A DNA stretch of 64,000 nt, taken from Neodiprion pinetum (lineage: Eukaryota; Arthropoda; Insecta; Hymenoptera; Diprionidae). The stretch lies in NCBI RefSeq assembly GCF_021155775.2, contig NC_060232.1, positions 17,863,922-17,927,921 of the forward strand, read 5' to 3'. The notes under the pieces are model-generated. The model saw nothing but the letters and a program-made list of their open reading frames with translations, searched no databases and was not told where the DNA came from. The position numbers and the translations under genes were made by a program. Shown here piece by piece: positions 25,301-35,572 of this stretch (its first letter is position 1; each line of letters opens with the position of its first letter).

Positions 25301-26129
25301 TTGTCTCTTCGTGCTTTCTAAAAGGAGTAATTAATTCCCTACAGAGGTTCCTCGAGAATCTGTGAGAAAAATCGCACGCGAGCTGAACCGTCCGTTCAAG
25401 TACCAGCCGGTGCAAAAGCTGTGCCCAGGTGATGCCGAACGAAGACTGACGTACTGTCGCTGGGGACTGGAGCGTCTGCAGGAGGATCCCGATTTCTTCA
25501 GGAACGTGTGCTTCACGGACGAAGCGCTGTTCACGAACCTCGAACTCGTCAACAAGCAGAACTGTCGTTGGTGGGCTCCGGAAAACCCACACTGGATCGT
25601 CGAACAGGACAACCAGCACCGTTGGAAGCTCCACGTCTGGGTTGGAGTATTACAGGACAGGATCCTCGGGCCCATTTTCCTCGACGGAAATCTCACGTCA
25701 GCCAAGTACACGACCGTACTCACCGAGGAACTCCCCCGCCTGATGGACGGAAACCCCATCCGTATGGACCAGGTTTGGTGGCAGCAGGACGGGGCCCCTG
25801 CCCACAACAGTAACGCGAACAAGGCAATCCTGGACGCCATGTTCCCGGAGCGCTGGATCGGTACGAGAGGTCCGGTTAGGTGGCCAGCGCGCTCACCAGA
25901 TCTCACCGTCTGTGATTTCTGGTTCTGGAGTAGAGTCAAGGAAATCGTCTACGAACGGGCCCCCACAACAAAACACGACATGCGCCACCGCATCGCCGAA
26001 GCGTGTGCCGCTATTCCTGTTAGGGAGATGCAACGGGTGCGAGGGTCTATCCGGAAACGGCTCGCACTCACTGTCCAGCAGAACGGAGGGCACATCGAGC
26101 ATCTCCTCAGGCAACGGAACCAGGAATGA
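22372..26129 (+). CDS. Tc1/mariner-type (DDE_3) transposase, three exons, intact
   Basis: Exons 22372-22508, 22724-22875 and 25345-26129 have GT-AG borders and matching phases (2, then 1), giving 357 aa from an ATG at 22372 to a TGA at 26129. Exon 1 encodes an N-terminal helical segment rich in MYRERFPEDG-type residues, exon 2 a helix-turn-helix arm with RPVRDGP-like and RQSLRRLARTL motifs, and exon 3 the DDE catalytic core: FTDEA (first Asp), QQDGAPAH (second Asp), and RSPDLTVCDFW (third acidic residue, mariner-style Asp). Members of this IS630-Tc1-mariner group cut and paste their own DNA in the nucleus. Intron 2 (2.47 kb) carries a 1.4-kb foldback element. Exon 3 is more GC-rich than its surroundings. 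No premature stop is visible, so the reading frame looks recently active. The terminal repeats of the parent transposon were not found. Confidence 0.88.
23617..25012. mobile_element. 1.4-kb foldback element in transposase intron 2 (right arm)
   Basis: Both ends carry the same sequence inverted: ATATGGGCTATTCCGCG at the left and its complement CGCGGAATAGCCCATAT at the right. The arms are about 650 bp each and near-identical, with GC-rich inner parts (GGCGCGCCGAGTC, CGGGCGGCCGGTTGCCGTCC). The loop is about 97 bp around 24268-24364. There is no coding potential. Long-armed, non-coding, AT-flanked elements of this shape are foldback or MITE transposons. It lies inside an intron and leaves the host frame untouched. 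Confidence 0.88.
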
Positions 26130-26284
26130 AATGTGAGATATGATTCTTTTTACAAATCTTCAATGATTGACAACGCGAAACTGTCATGAATTATTATTAT
26201 TGTTATTCAGAGGGTTGAAAAAAAAATCCTCAGATGTGTGAAAATAGTATAACAGAAGTGGTGGGACGTCAAAACTCTCTTTGT

Positions 26285-27105
26285 TTTCTACCGCACACAA
26301 AACTGTATATGATGTTTGAATAACATAGGAATCGTTATCATCAAAAAGGCACCTCGTATTTTTCTTATTGTGCTGTTTAATGTTGAAAATAGGTTAGACG
26401 ATAGTCCCGTGGGATCTCGAGGATAAGCAAGGTACGGCTGTCGGCGGACACGAAGAGCTGGCAAAATCAGACGTGAAACGCAAGACAAGTTTCTTTTTAT
26501 TAAACGCTCGTATTAAACACTACAAAACTGTAATGATTGATTCTTATTGCGAAGAAATTTGAGCTTCAGCGTTTCTGTAATGCGAGAATGGTGTCACGAA
26601 AATCGTAAAAAGTCGAGTGCACATTCGTTTGTTTTTGATGCACGTTAAACTGCATCTGTAGTTTCAAAAATGTCAAATCTAATTTTATCAAAATATGTGC
26701 CTCGTATTTTTCTAATCCTCATATTTGATTCTCAAAAACAGATGCGACGACAGTTCCGTGTGGTGTGGACGACAGCTAGGAATGGCTTTTGGCGGACGAT
26801 AACACAGAACGAGACGAGAAATGAAATGCAAGACAAGTTTCTTTTTACTACAGGCTCGTATTGAATACTACTGAACTCTAATGAATCTTATTGCAAATAA
26901 ACCTGAGTTTCAGCGTTTCTGTAACGCGAGAATGGTGTCACGAAAATGGTGAAAAGTCTAGTTCACATCCGTTTGTTAGATTTAATTTTATCAAAATATT
27001 TGCCTCGTATTGTTCTAATCGTGATATTTGATTCTCAAAAACAGGTACGACGACAGTTCCGTGGGGTGTGGACGACAGCAAGGAACGGTTTTTGGTGGTG
27101 GTTTT
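26285..27105 (+). repeat. About 2.5 tandem copies of a ~345-bp unit (right arm)
   Basis: Three blocks repeat the same landmarks in order: GCAAGACAAGTTTCTTTTTA, a TTTCAGCGTTTCTGTAA stretch, GAATGGTGTCACGAAAAT, CCTCGTAT, and a GACGACAGTTCCGTG segment preceded by a CAG that resembles a splice acceptor. The copies differ by point changes and small indels; the first is partial. The array starts just after the mariner-type transposase gene and runs into the LINE-like tail. No protein is evident. The mirror is 1005-1825. Confidence 0.8.
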
Positions 27106-27210
27106 AGTGGGTATTCTGTAAGGCGAGTCCCACACTCCTGGGAGTGACGGTACCCTACCTAGGGCGGTCCATAAAGGATTTCCCCACCGATTTGGCCATA
27201 CGCAAAGAAA
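27060..27210 (+). mobile_element. Possible LINE (R1-like) 3' end ending in poly(A)
   Basis: About 150 bp ending in a GGGCGGTCCATAAAGGATT motif, then TTTGGCCATACGCAAAG and a run of A, followed at once by a simple repeat. Insect non-LTR elements of the R1 clade often end with this kind of compact 3' tail and poly(A). No reverse-transcriptase frame is present, so this would be a 5'-truncated copy. The assignment rests on recall of the tail style and is weak. The mirror is 900-1050. Confidence 0.35.
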
Positions 27211-27380
27211 AAAAAAAATAAATGAATAAATAAGTAAATGAATGAATAAATAAATGAATGAATCAATGAATGAATCAATGAATGAATCAATGAATAAATA
27301 AATGAATGAATCAATGAATAATTAAATCAATGAATGAATGAATGAATCAATAAATAAATAAATAAATTAAATAATTAAAA
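27211..27380. repeat. (AATGA/AATAA)n microsatellite
   Basis: Irregular tetranucleotide repeat built from AATG, AATA and AATC units, directly after the LINE-like poly(A). Such arrays often grow from retroposon tails. The mirror is 730-899. Confidence 0.9.
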
Positions 27381-27754
27381 ATAATTATATGTACACGCAC
27401 GAATACAGTATCTCAGATCACGTCGATTCAGAAATTCAAACTTGTATGTCGAGGTGGTGCACTCGTGATCTGTGAAAAAATACACCATTTACAATAATGC
27501 TGCGTCCGTTTCATAATGCATTAAATTTTCAGTAAATAATGCATCAATTCAATGTCTCCAACAAAATGTTGTGTAGCTACATTATGAAACTGCGACTACA
27601 GTCGCAATTAAAACAAAGAAACGAATAAATGCGTTAATCAAACGAATTCATGGAACACTTTTAAAATTGTCCTGAAAGTAACAGCACCGAGTAGCGGAAA
27701 ACGATCTGTTGGTAATACTTTTACACTAAATGGTCACTAATTTTGATAAGATAA

Positions 27755-28006
27755 TTATCATTTTTAAATTGTCATCAAGTACGGTTAAGCATAGGGTACG
27801 ACGTGTGGGTTGACAATGTGCAAATGGCCGCCGTCACAGAGATTATGTACAAGAGTCGGAAAGAAACGAACCGAGCACTCTTCAAAATTATCTTAGACAA
27901 CGATAGTTTGACAGAGATGAGTCCAACCGGGAAAGGCAAACACGAAGCAATGCCGGAGAATATTTATTACGCAGTGAAAAGTAATTACGCATTATTCAAT
28001 GTATGA
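27755..28006 (+). pseudogene. BEN-domain C-terminal fragment (right arm)
   Basis: The open frame runs from after a TAA at 27752 to a TGA at 28006. It shows the run of BEN features: an IGYDVWV strand near the start, then a helix, ALFKIIL, a DNDSLTEMSPTGKGK segment that matches the usual L-x-x-S-x-TG turn, and a final helix AMPENIYYAV. BEN domains bind DNA or chromatin proteins in insect repressors and also occur in mobile elements and insect viruses. There is no clear start codon or upstream exon, so this is a last exon or a broken copy. The exact mirror is 104-355. An independent intact BEN gene lies about 3 kb away at 31179-32926. The domain call is by eye. Confidence 0.5.
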
Positions 28007-28009
28007 AAT

Positions 28010-29025
28010 GTAGCGGGCAACATTGCAAATATTATGCCCGCGTCCCTGTAAATTTCAGCATTCGTTGAAAAAATTTTCAGCGAGGAGGACGGATTAACAT
28101 AAGAGGAGTATCGAAGGTGCATAATTCTGTTGTGCAATACTATGCGCGATCCGAAAAAATAACGGATTCCCGAATTTACGCATTGTACATATTTTGAATG
28201 AAACAAAATATTTCATTGCACATGTAAAAACCAATCAAACATTTGTATTACCATATCTGTAAGGAATTGTATAGAATTAAGTATCAAATCTCTGCATCGG
28301 TTTACAAACTCAATATTAGTTTGCTAATTATTGTCATTGACGAACTGTCATTGAATTGAAATGGAAAGTGAAGCGTAGCGATCGCATTTACGAAAAAATA
28401 CTGTCTTTGTCGCCCACGAAATGGAAAAATCACAGGTAAAAGGTAGATGAATCATAACCTGACGATTATTCCTTCATGCTTCTACTTCTGTCATAACATC
28501 GGCCATACTTTCGCCGTACTTTAACGATACCTCAGCCTGTCGTGCTTCGTACATACTTATGTCATCTGGATAAGAATAGTACGATTTTCGTATTGAAGTA
28601 AAGAGCAATGGAAGGGTTTCGTTCTAAACAAATGCGAGTCATTTCGTTCTTACGCATTACGTATCAATTTGTCGGACAATTAACGAAATTCCAGAATGCA
28701 ACGGCATATTTTCATCGAAAATAATTTCGAACCGTGGTTTACTGTCCCCGGTTTGATCATTGCGTGAAAATAACGCTGGGTCGTGGCAATATTGCGCTCA
28801 TTGTTACTACTAGAATCACAGAAAAGTCGGCCACCCATGTGCTTTGTTGCCGCGGAAATATTCGACGTACGAAAGTAAATACACGGTGTCAGAATTAACC
28901 AATTTTCGCGCATCGTTCTCCAGAATATAAATAAACTGACCTAGAATTTTGCGACGAACAAGCAATACACTGTCAAAATTCGGGTGGATTCTGTTCGTTT
29001 CTTCAAATCATTTTTGTGTAAAATA
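28010..29025. other. Mostly featureless AT-rich stretch
   Basis: Apart from the possible exon at 28474-28565 and a 77-codon minus-strand frame (28680-28913) without known motifs, I see nothing I can support. Confidence 0.4.
28474..28565 (-). CDS. Possible terminal exon of an unrecognised gene
   Basis: A good acceptor (TACTATTCTTATCCAG on the minus strand) is followed by 92 nt in one open phase ending in TGA. The peptide contains ISMYEARQAEVSLKYGESM, which has a host-like composition. No upstream exon was identified with confidence. It could be a host gene fragment or chance. Confidence 0.25.
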
Positions 29026-29827
29026 AGAGTGATAAGCCTTTGTCAATAATGCTGCACTTTGACGGAATCGGGATGATTCGATGATCATTTTCGAAAGAAT
29101 TTCAATTTTTGCGCTACATCATCTCGACGTCGCCGCGTCGGCAAACGGTAATAGCGGGATCTTGATCGGCCGGATCGGCCACGCGCGAGCGTTCGCTAAC
29201 CTCCGTGCTACAACGGTTGTCACTGGCAACCGATGATAACAAAATGCTTGTTAACCTCCCGTTATGCTGCTTTCGTGTAATTATCATTGATAATTTTAAA
29301 TGCAGACGTTTTTGTCACGCTTCTCTCAATGCAGATATTTTCAAACTACTAATCTTGCTGCTCGCCTAGCTGCAAACAGAGAAAGTCAGTCCAACGAAAC
29401 TCATCGCGCAGAATCGTCAATGACATATCGTATACCGCTACCTGGACTCGGGTGAAGTTGGCGCTGGTCGATTTTGCCAGATATTTCAATTCCACCTGTT
29501 CCGCCAGTTAGTACCGAATTTTCGACAAAAAGTTCGAATTTTGAGATTTATTTCTGGGTGATTGGTTTGACGAATCCCGGAAAATTTTTGATATCCGCGC
29601 TCAGGATTTTGCGTATTTTCAGAAAAAAAAATTAAACCCTATTTTTGGTCTCGAAATCGAAAATTTTTTTTTCGCGAGCAAAAACGGTTGTTTCTAAAAA
29701 AATTTTGACTTCACTATCGGAGAGATCGTCGCAAATCCTTTAAAAATTATGCAAAAAATTTCTCAAATTATCACACGGCTAGATTTTGGAGGGGGGTGGC
29801 CACCTTATCGTGGTCACCCTGTATATC
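29026..29827 (-). repeat. ~800-bp dispersed repeat, left copy
   Basis: Matches 37923-38729 in inverted orientation, about 97% by eye, from AGAGTGATAAGCC at the outer side to GGTCACCCTGTATAT at the inner side. It contains GGAGGGGGGTGGCCACC and a region rich in CGATTTTGCCAG-type words but no long frame. The inner end CAGGGTGACCACG looks like the start of a DNA transposon; the other end has no matching inverted sequence. Confidence 0.88.
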
Positions 29828-31178
29828 ATTATGCATAATTATATATAATGATTTATATATAATTATGTATAATTTTTCTTTGAGCATCGTCTATATATTC
29901 ATATTTGATGTCGTATTATAAAAATGTAATAACGTTTATCTTCCTTGATGAGAGTTTTATAAACACGTGATACAAGCTCACTATTCATCATTTTAAATTA
30001 TTATTACATGAATATTTTTATTACATTTGTAATATATCAATATATGAGCGTTTTTAAACAATTGTTTCTTTGTAGCTGAATATGCTTAATCATTGCGTTT
30101 ATTAAATTATCATCTCGCCATATTCTTATATCTACTTTATGATTAAATCTATGACTTTTTTTCTAATTTATAAAAAATAATTTATTGAAAAGATATAAAT
30201 ACTATTTAAATACATGAAACATTATTGAGACCATAATATTTGGTATAATATAACCACAGCTTTAATATTTAAGTAAGTTTTATTTTAACACAAAATATTT
30301 TTGTTACGCTATGTTGCGTGTTAACTAATAATAACGATAATATTTTAAACGATAAAAGCACTGAAATAAAATTATAACTGATCGTTTGCACTTGTAACGT
30401 ATCAGAGTCAAATATCGAGTTCTATATTTAAATTCACCATTTCTCATTATTATTAGTCACTAAATTTGCGATTTAATGAATTTATAAACGTTTTAAAACG
30501 TTTGGTTGAATATTTTTCAACATTTCGTACATTAAATTATTTAATGGTTTTATTATTATCTGACATATATTGAATCTATGACTTTTTTTCTATTTTATAA
30601 AAAATAGTTTTTAGAATACACATAGATACACACTAATTCAATAAAAATAAAAAATTCAAAACGTAAATATTTTTGAACCCATAAATATTGAATATAATAT
30701 AGTCATAGTTTTAATATGTAATTGAGTTACTTTTAACAAAAAAAATTTTTCTTGAGCTGTTGTATGTTAATTATTAGTAATGATAATTGAAACGATAAAA
30801 ACTAAAAGTTTAAGAACTAAAGTAAAAGGATATTAGCACCAATCATTTGCACTTCAAAAAACGCAGAGCTGAATCATCCTACATTCTAAGAGCCGGGGTT
30901 TGACAGCAACTTAGAATTTGCGGAGTTGGTGCGTTTGATTTCTCCCAAGCGCTGACTCATGGCTTGCTGAAGAGTTTCCCATGTGTAACAAACAAGCCCA
31001 TGTTTTGTTTTCTTCATCCATTTATTATCTTCTTCATCCACTTATTATCTTTTGCACGTTTCAATACATAATCTGAAAATGGAAACTATAAATAGACTTC
31101 TGCGCTTATATTTTTTTTATAGAATAGATCACTAATATATATCCCTCATAGTATCTGTTAAACACAATCTAGTAAAAA
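29828..31178. repeat. AT-rich region with a decayed ~470-bp tandem duplication
   Basis: 30060-30370 and 30530-30820 share, in order, CTATGACTTTTTTTCTA, TTTATAAAAAATA, TTTTAATAT and AACGATAAAA, with many changes. No gene is seen. An AATAAA signal on the minus strand near 31019-31024 could serve the BEN gene. Confidence 0.55.
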
Positions 31179-32926
31179 TCAAGAATAAAGAAAGAGGTAG
31201 AATACATGATATTTACTAATAATGCATGATGTAGCCTTCGTATGAAGTGGACGAAGAACTTCATTAGTTTTTGGTTTGTTTCTCGGAGGTTGCCCCGTAA
31301 AAGTACAGTTCAATATTATTTTATCATGTTTGAAAACTCCCTCCATTAAATGTCTAATCATTATTGTTCCTTCTCGTGATAAATGTGCTAAATTCAAGCG
31401 GTATTTTGTACAATATATTCCTTGCCCTATGTCAATCATCTGCCATAACAGATTAAAGAAACATTAGACCCAAAAGTAGCTTTCACCATTAAACAAAAGA
31501 ACTAACAAAATTACTTCTTTATTATTTCAATAGCAAGAATATACAATACCTTCATGTTGTGGTTAGGGCCAAGTAGTTGTACGTCTTCATCATGGAAAGT
31601 AGGATCATTGAGCGGGGCTTTATCTTTTGAATCGCCCTCTGAGGTAGCCAAAAGTTCACCGGGGTCGTCAGGCTTGTCATCTGGGGCAGATTTATCGTTG
31701 TCTTCGTCGGACTGATTTTTGTTTTCTTTACGCTTGTTCTCATTTTCATCAGTTTCTTCCTGATTTATCAGATCATAGTAGTCCACTTCTTCATGGATAG
31801 AAAATTTAGGTGGTGAAACATCAAGCGTCTTCCTCTCATTAGACCTTGACTTTACTGAACCGGCAGTTGAGCCCACGCTAGAACTATCTGAATCATTGGG
31901 TGATTCAGTGATGGGTGATGAATCTCTCTTTTCACCTTCAATTTTACCACGAGTACAAGGAGTGCGTTCTTTTTCTGCGCGAATTTTGTCTGTGAATTTG
32001 AAAATTGTATTTTGGTTAATAAAAAAAAAAAAATAAATAAGTTATTAGCAGCAGATAAAGATAATTCTGGGATAATTATAAATCAGTAAGAAATTTCACC
32101 TTGAACAGCATCTAGTTGCGCTTGTACTTGTTGTAATTTTTCTTTTAAGTCTTCTTTTGTTGGACTTGTTGTGTTTTCAATTTTTGACAATTTACGTTTT
32201 GTTGTTTTCTCATTGAGGAACTGTTGAATATAATTTTGAGACGTTTGGTCAGGATCAGTGGAATTATTAATAACCTTGTTGCTGGCGGATTTCTGTCATA
32301 TTATATAAGATAAATTTGATGATTGAGCAAGTAATTGTAATTAACAGTTAATTGAACATAATGACTCGGATAAATATAAATTATCATTGCCAATCCAAGC
32401 AAACATATCAAAGTAAATACATATAATTTTAGACGAGTAAAAAAAATAACAATAATTAAGAATGTCATATTAGTTGTTGTGGAAAAAAAAAACGTAACAA
32501 TGATCATATAAACTCTCTGTTAAAATACCTTCGGTTTCTTATTATCGGAAGCATCCGATACATTTTTATTCTCTGGTGTCCCACGCCATTTTCGACTTCC
32601 CGAACTTTTAGGTGTTACAATGACGCCACCAGATTTACGTCGTTTCGACTTCTCATTTTTCTTTGTCAACTCCTCAAATTTCAGGGCAATAGCATTCTCA
32701 TCCTCTAAAATATCAACACGAAATTAATAATTTCAAAAACCGTAAAATTTTATGAAAGTTTCTTTTACTTACTTGAATAGATAATAACCTTGCCCTGAAA
32801 CTCTTTAGATTTCCAATAGAAATTTACTAGTTCACCAGGTGTTGGAATATTTTCCTCATCAAATTTAACCTCAAAGTCGTCAACCTTACAATATAAATTA
32901 TCTTTTTCACAATCTATTGAAAACAT
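31179..32926 (-). CDS. BEN-domain protein, five exons, intact (407 aa)
   Basis: Exons on the minus strand: 32773-32926, 32529-32704, 32100-32292, 31550-31989, 31179-31439. All four introns are GT-AG and every junction keeps phase, giving 408 codons with one terminal stop. The N-terminus (FSIDCEKDNLYCKVDDF, then VNFYWKSKEFQGKVI) resembles a small chromo- or Tudor-like entry module. The middle is basic and then acidic and disordered, with a short heptad helix (DLKEKLQQVQAQLDAVQ). The last exon is the BEN domain: IDIGQGIYC, IRHLMEGVF, CTFTGQPPR. BEN proteins bind DNA and often repress transcription. It lies divergent to a TNP2-type transposase and between inverted repeats, so it may be either a host gene or transposon cargo. 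Confidence 0.85.
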
Positions 32927-33022
32927 CGTTATTCTTGAGATTTAAAAATCTCCTCAAAAAAAATGAGCACTGGTTTACACTACAGATATATTAGTCAATA
33001 TAATAATCAACTGGATTAAATA

Positions 33023-33570
33023 TTAACGAGCAAATTCTTTCCGCGTCCGATCCGTTGTGCTTTTACGCGCCATTGGGAAAACACGCGACGCTCGACCGCC
33101 AAATTTCCATCCCCACTCTCCGCTGGACGCTGAACTTGATCGAGCGTATGTATGTACACAACACACATACTCATGTAAAGACATTATTACATCTAAACAA
33201 TAGATGTCGCAGTGTTTACGTAGTAACACTAATAGAATTGTCATACTATGTATGATACGTATAAATAAACATTAACATGAAAACAAAATAAGCATAGTGA
33301 AAAAGTATTATATTCACGTTTGTTGTTATAATTGTGCTCTACTAATTAAAAAACAAATAAAATTTGTTAGTCAAGTTTTATAAACAATAGTTTGGTGAGT
33401 TAAAAATATATATATATATATATATATATATCTTTGACATAAATGAATTACATATAAAATCTAAGGAATGACATTGAAATTATTTCGTAGACTTATTAAT
33501 TAAGTGAAATGTAATTTTAAGTTACAAAAATTATGAAACTGAAAACAATAGTCATGTTCGCTATTTGATA
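33023..33570. other. Intergenic, with (TA)n
   Basis: Contains a (TA)n tract at about 33407-33431. It may hold the promoter of the BEN gene on its left side; no TATA/initiator pair could be fixed. Confidence 0.4.
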
Positions 33571-33682
33571 GCTCGTAGTTCGACCGAACCGCGTGGAAGG
33601 TGTGAGTCGCTTGAAATCAAAGATGAGTTTGTGGTGTTGAGTTTATTTATACTTATTATTTATTTTATTTACATATCTACAG

Positions 33683-34141
33683 TTATCGTAAGGGTTGCCA
33701 AGTGATACATGGGATAGTTTTTGTGGTGAAACAATGCGGTGGAGGCTTCAGTGAGGATGTCGGTCGTCGAGGGGGTTCAGTCACAGTCCTGGGTGGCGGA
33801 GTGTATCGGCTCTCTGGAGAGCTGGGTGGCGTTGGGGGACGGCGGTTCTCAGCTGTCTTCACCGGAGACTCCCACTCGCTATCTGTCGTCTGGGTGGCAG
33901 TTGACACAAACGAGCGCTGCGGCTCGGGAAATGGGAATACTGGAGCTGGGATGCGTCGGTGATAGCTCGGAGAGGTCAGTCGTGCTCTGCGTACATCGCA
34001 CAAAGAAAGCAGTACGGCTGGTGGTCTGGTCAGTGGTCGTGATGGAATGTCAATTGGATGTAGTATCCAAGGGACAGGCGGGTTGGATGCAGATGTCTTT
34101 GTCTGTTCGCTGGCCGAAGCCAGATAAAAGGGATCCGTCAT
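33683..34141 (-). CDS. Proline-rich ORF of unknown function (152 aa)
   Basis: Open from ATG at 34141 to TAA at 33683. Composition is rich in P, S, T and R, with RRPPTPPSSPESRYTPPPR and STATQTTDSEWESP. AATAAA motifs follow the stop on this strand. A second open stretch (34339-34572, minus) lies upstream. The GC content is much higher than the flanks, so the block is foreign to its surroundings. A plus-strand frame over the same bases (33739-34299) is probably the shadow, but either could be by-product. It may be part of a transposable element. Confidence 0.25.
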   Translation of the reverse strand: MTDPFYLASASEQTKTSASNPPVPWILHPIDIPSRPLTRPPAVLLSLCDVRRARLTSPSYHRRIPAPVFPFPEPQRSFVSTATQTTDSEWESPVKTAENRRPPTPPSSPESRYTPPPRTVTEPPRRPTSSLKPPPHCFTTKTIPCITWQPLR

Positions 34142-34864
34142 ACAAATGTCTTGTAGTCCGGTCTGTCGTAGAGTCAGTCAACTGTCGCAGCGTCAGTCAC
34201 AGTCGTTGTAGCGTCAGTCAAAGTCGGCGTAGCGTTGATGAACTGGAACGGCGTGGCGTTGAAGCGTCAGCGTCTGTTAGGTACGTCAGGACGAGTTGAA
34301 CCCGAAGTGTCCTGCCGATCGGTCTGATCGGCCGTCTCTTATTCCAGCCTCGGTTGATCTTTGGCAGCGGGAGACCACGTTCGTTGATTACGCAACGCGC
34401 TCGGCTGCGTGGGTGGCGTGAGCGGCGTGCGTGACGTCACACTTTCTTCTGGGTCGCGTGATTGGAAAGTGTGCGAGGCTGGTTGCCTTGCGTGAGTTGG
34501 AAGGCGCGCGACCAACGAGTTGCGTTCACAACGTTGTTGTGAACAAGTCATCTGGCTGATTTTTGACATCATGTCAAAAACAAATTAAGGCTGAGAAAAC
34601 TAAAATAAAACTGCATTTATTATTTGTTAAAATTTCCACTAGTTGATTAACTAAATTTATAAATTTAAAAGAAAATATCTGATGATTATTATTTTGTTAA
34701 AGAATGCCAATTAATTATCAGATGTTTACTCAGTTGAGTATAATTAAAATTCATAAAACTTGGTGTGTTGGGGCAAGCGAAAAGGTTGAACATGTACTTT
34801 TTAAAAAATTTTTCATTTCGATCTTATGTTCACTAACAAGCAGAAATAAATACATACGGATAAC

Positions 34865-35320
34865 TAACCTCAAAAATAATCCATACGGATAACCAACCTC
34901 AATTATATTGGAGCACTTGAAAACGTATTGTAGCACAATTTTTTCACTAATATTCACAAATAGTAAATAATATTGATCCAAATATTCAATTTAAATCACT
35001 ACTGAATATATTTTATTGCCACATATATAATTCGCACTTGTATGAAAATAAAACACGTGTTGTGACTGTGAAAACTGAAACCATGTGGATAGATATTATG
35101 AATAAATATGAAAACAGTAATCAGAGGCGACAAGCGTACCAACATGCGCGACTAAGAGAGGTTTTATTTCTATTTCGTTGGTAGCTTTTTTTCGAGACTT
35201 AATGAATTCGGTTGAGTGGGCAACTTCATCCTGTTGATTTTGTGTTACGGTGATGCGCGCGCATCTTGAAATTTCACTCTCATCAGTTTTTCATAACGCA
35301 CCTAAAGAAGTATAACTTCA
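34865..35320 (+). repeat. ~450-bp dispersed repeat, copy A
   Basis: Shares with 56590-57010, in the same orientation, AATTATATTGGAGCACTTGA, CACATATATAATTCGCAC, GAAACATGTGGAT-like and GATGCGCGCGCATCTT stretches, about 85-90% alike by eye. Ends at AGAAGTATAACTTC in both copies. Non-coding. Confidence 0.8.
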
Positions 35321-35572
35321 AAAATTATTGGACATGACTGCTATTGTCAATGTAACATATATCAAAATATATTGTTGTTTTTTTTTTTTTACAATATCGA
35401 ATTTTGTCATGAAAACTCTCATAATATATCCTGCATCACGGAGAATACCGAATACGCAATAAATTTTTTTACTAATTAATTTAAAGCCTAAAAAAGTCAG
35501 AATGTCACTCCATTTGATTATTCATAGTTATGAATATGACTAATGATAAATAATGTGGATTATTGTTTGTAG

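Larger units (their letters stand above)
1..28109. repeat. Giant inverted repeat (palindrome), arms at least 13.4 kb
   Basis: Every open frame in the left half has a mirror partner with an identical translation on the other strand. Outside the gap the paired coordinates always sum to 28110; next to the centre they sum to 26966. A constant sum over about 13 kb means no net indels, so the arms are identical or nearly so. The left arm ends at 13440, the right begins at 13526, and the 85 bp between are unique. The left arm starts at or before base 1, so the outer boundary is not visible. A real recent inverted duplication, a foldback chimera from amplification or long-read data, and two haplotigs joined head to head would all look like this. 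Confidence 0.97.

Noticed and set aside
25331..25939. Long minus-strand frame (202 aa) over the right-arm transposase, and its mirror at 2171-2779
   Set aside because: Antisense shadow of the GC-rich DDE exon; no domain, while the sense frame has all catalytic motifs.
33739..34299. Plus-strand 186-aa frame
   Set aside because: Val/Gly/Ser-rich composition without motifs; likely the complement of a proline-rich region.
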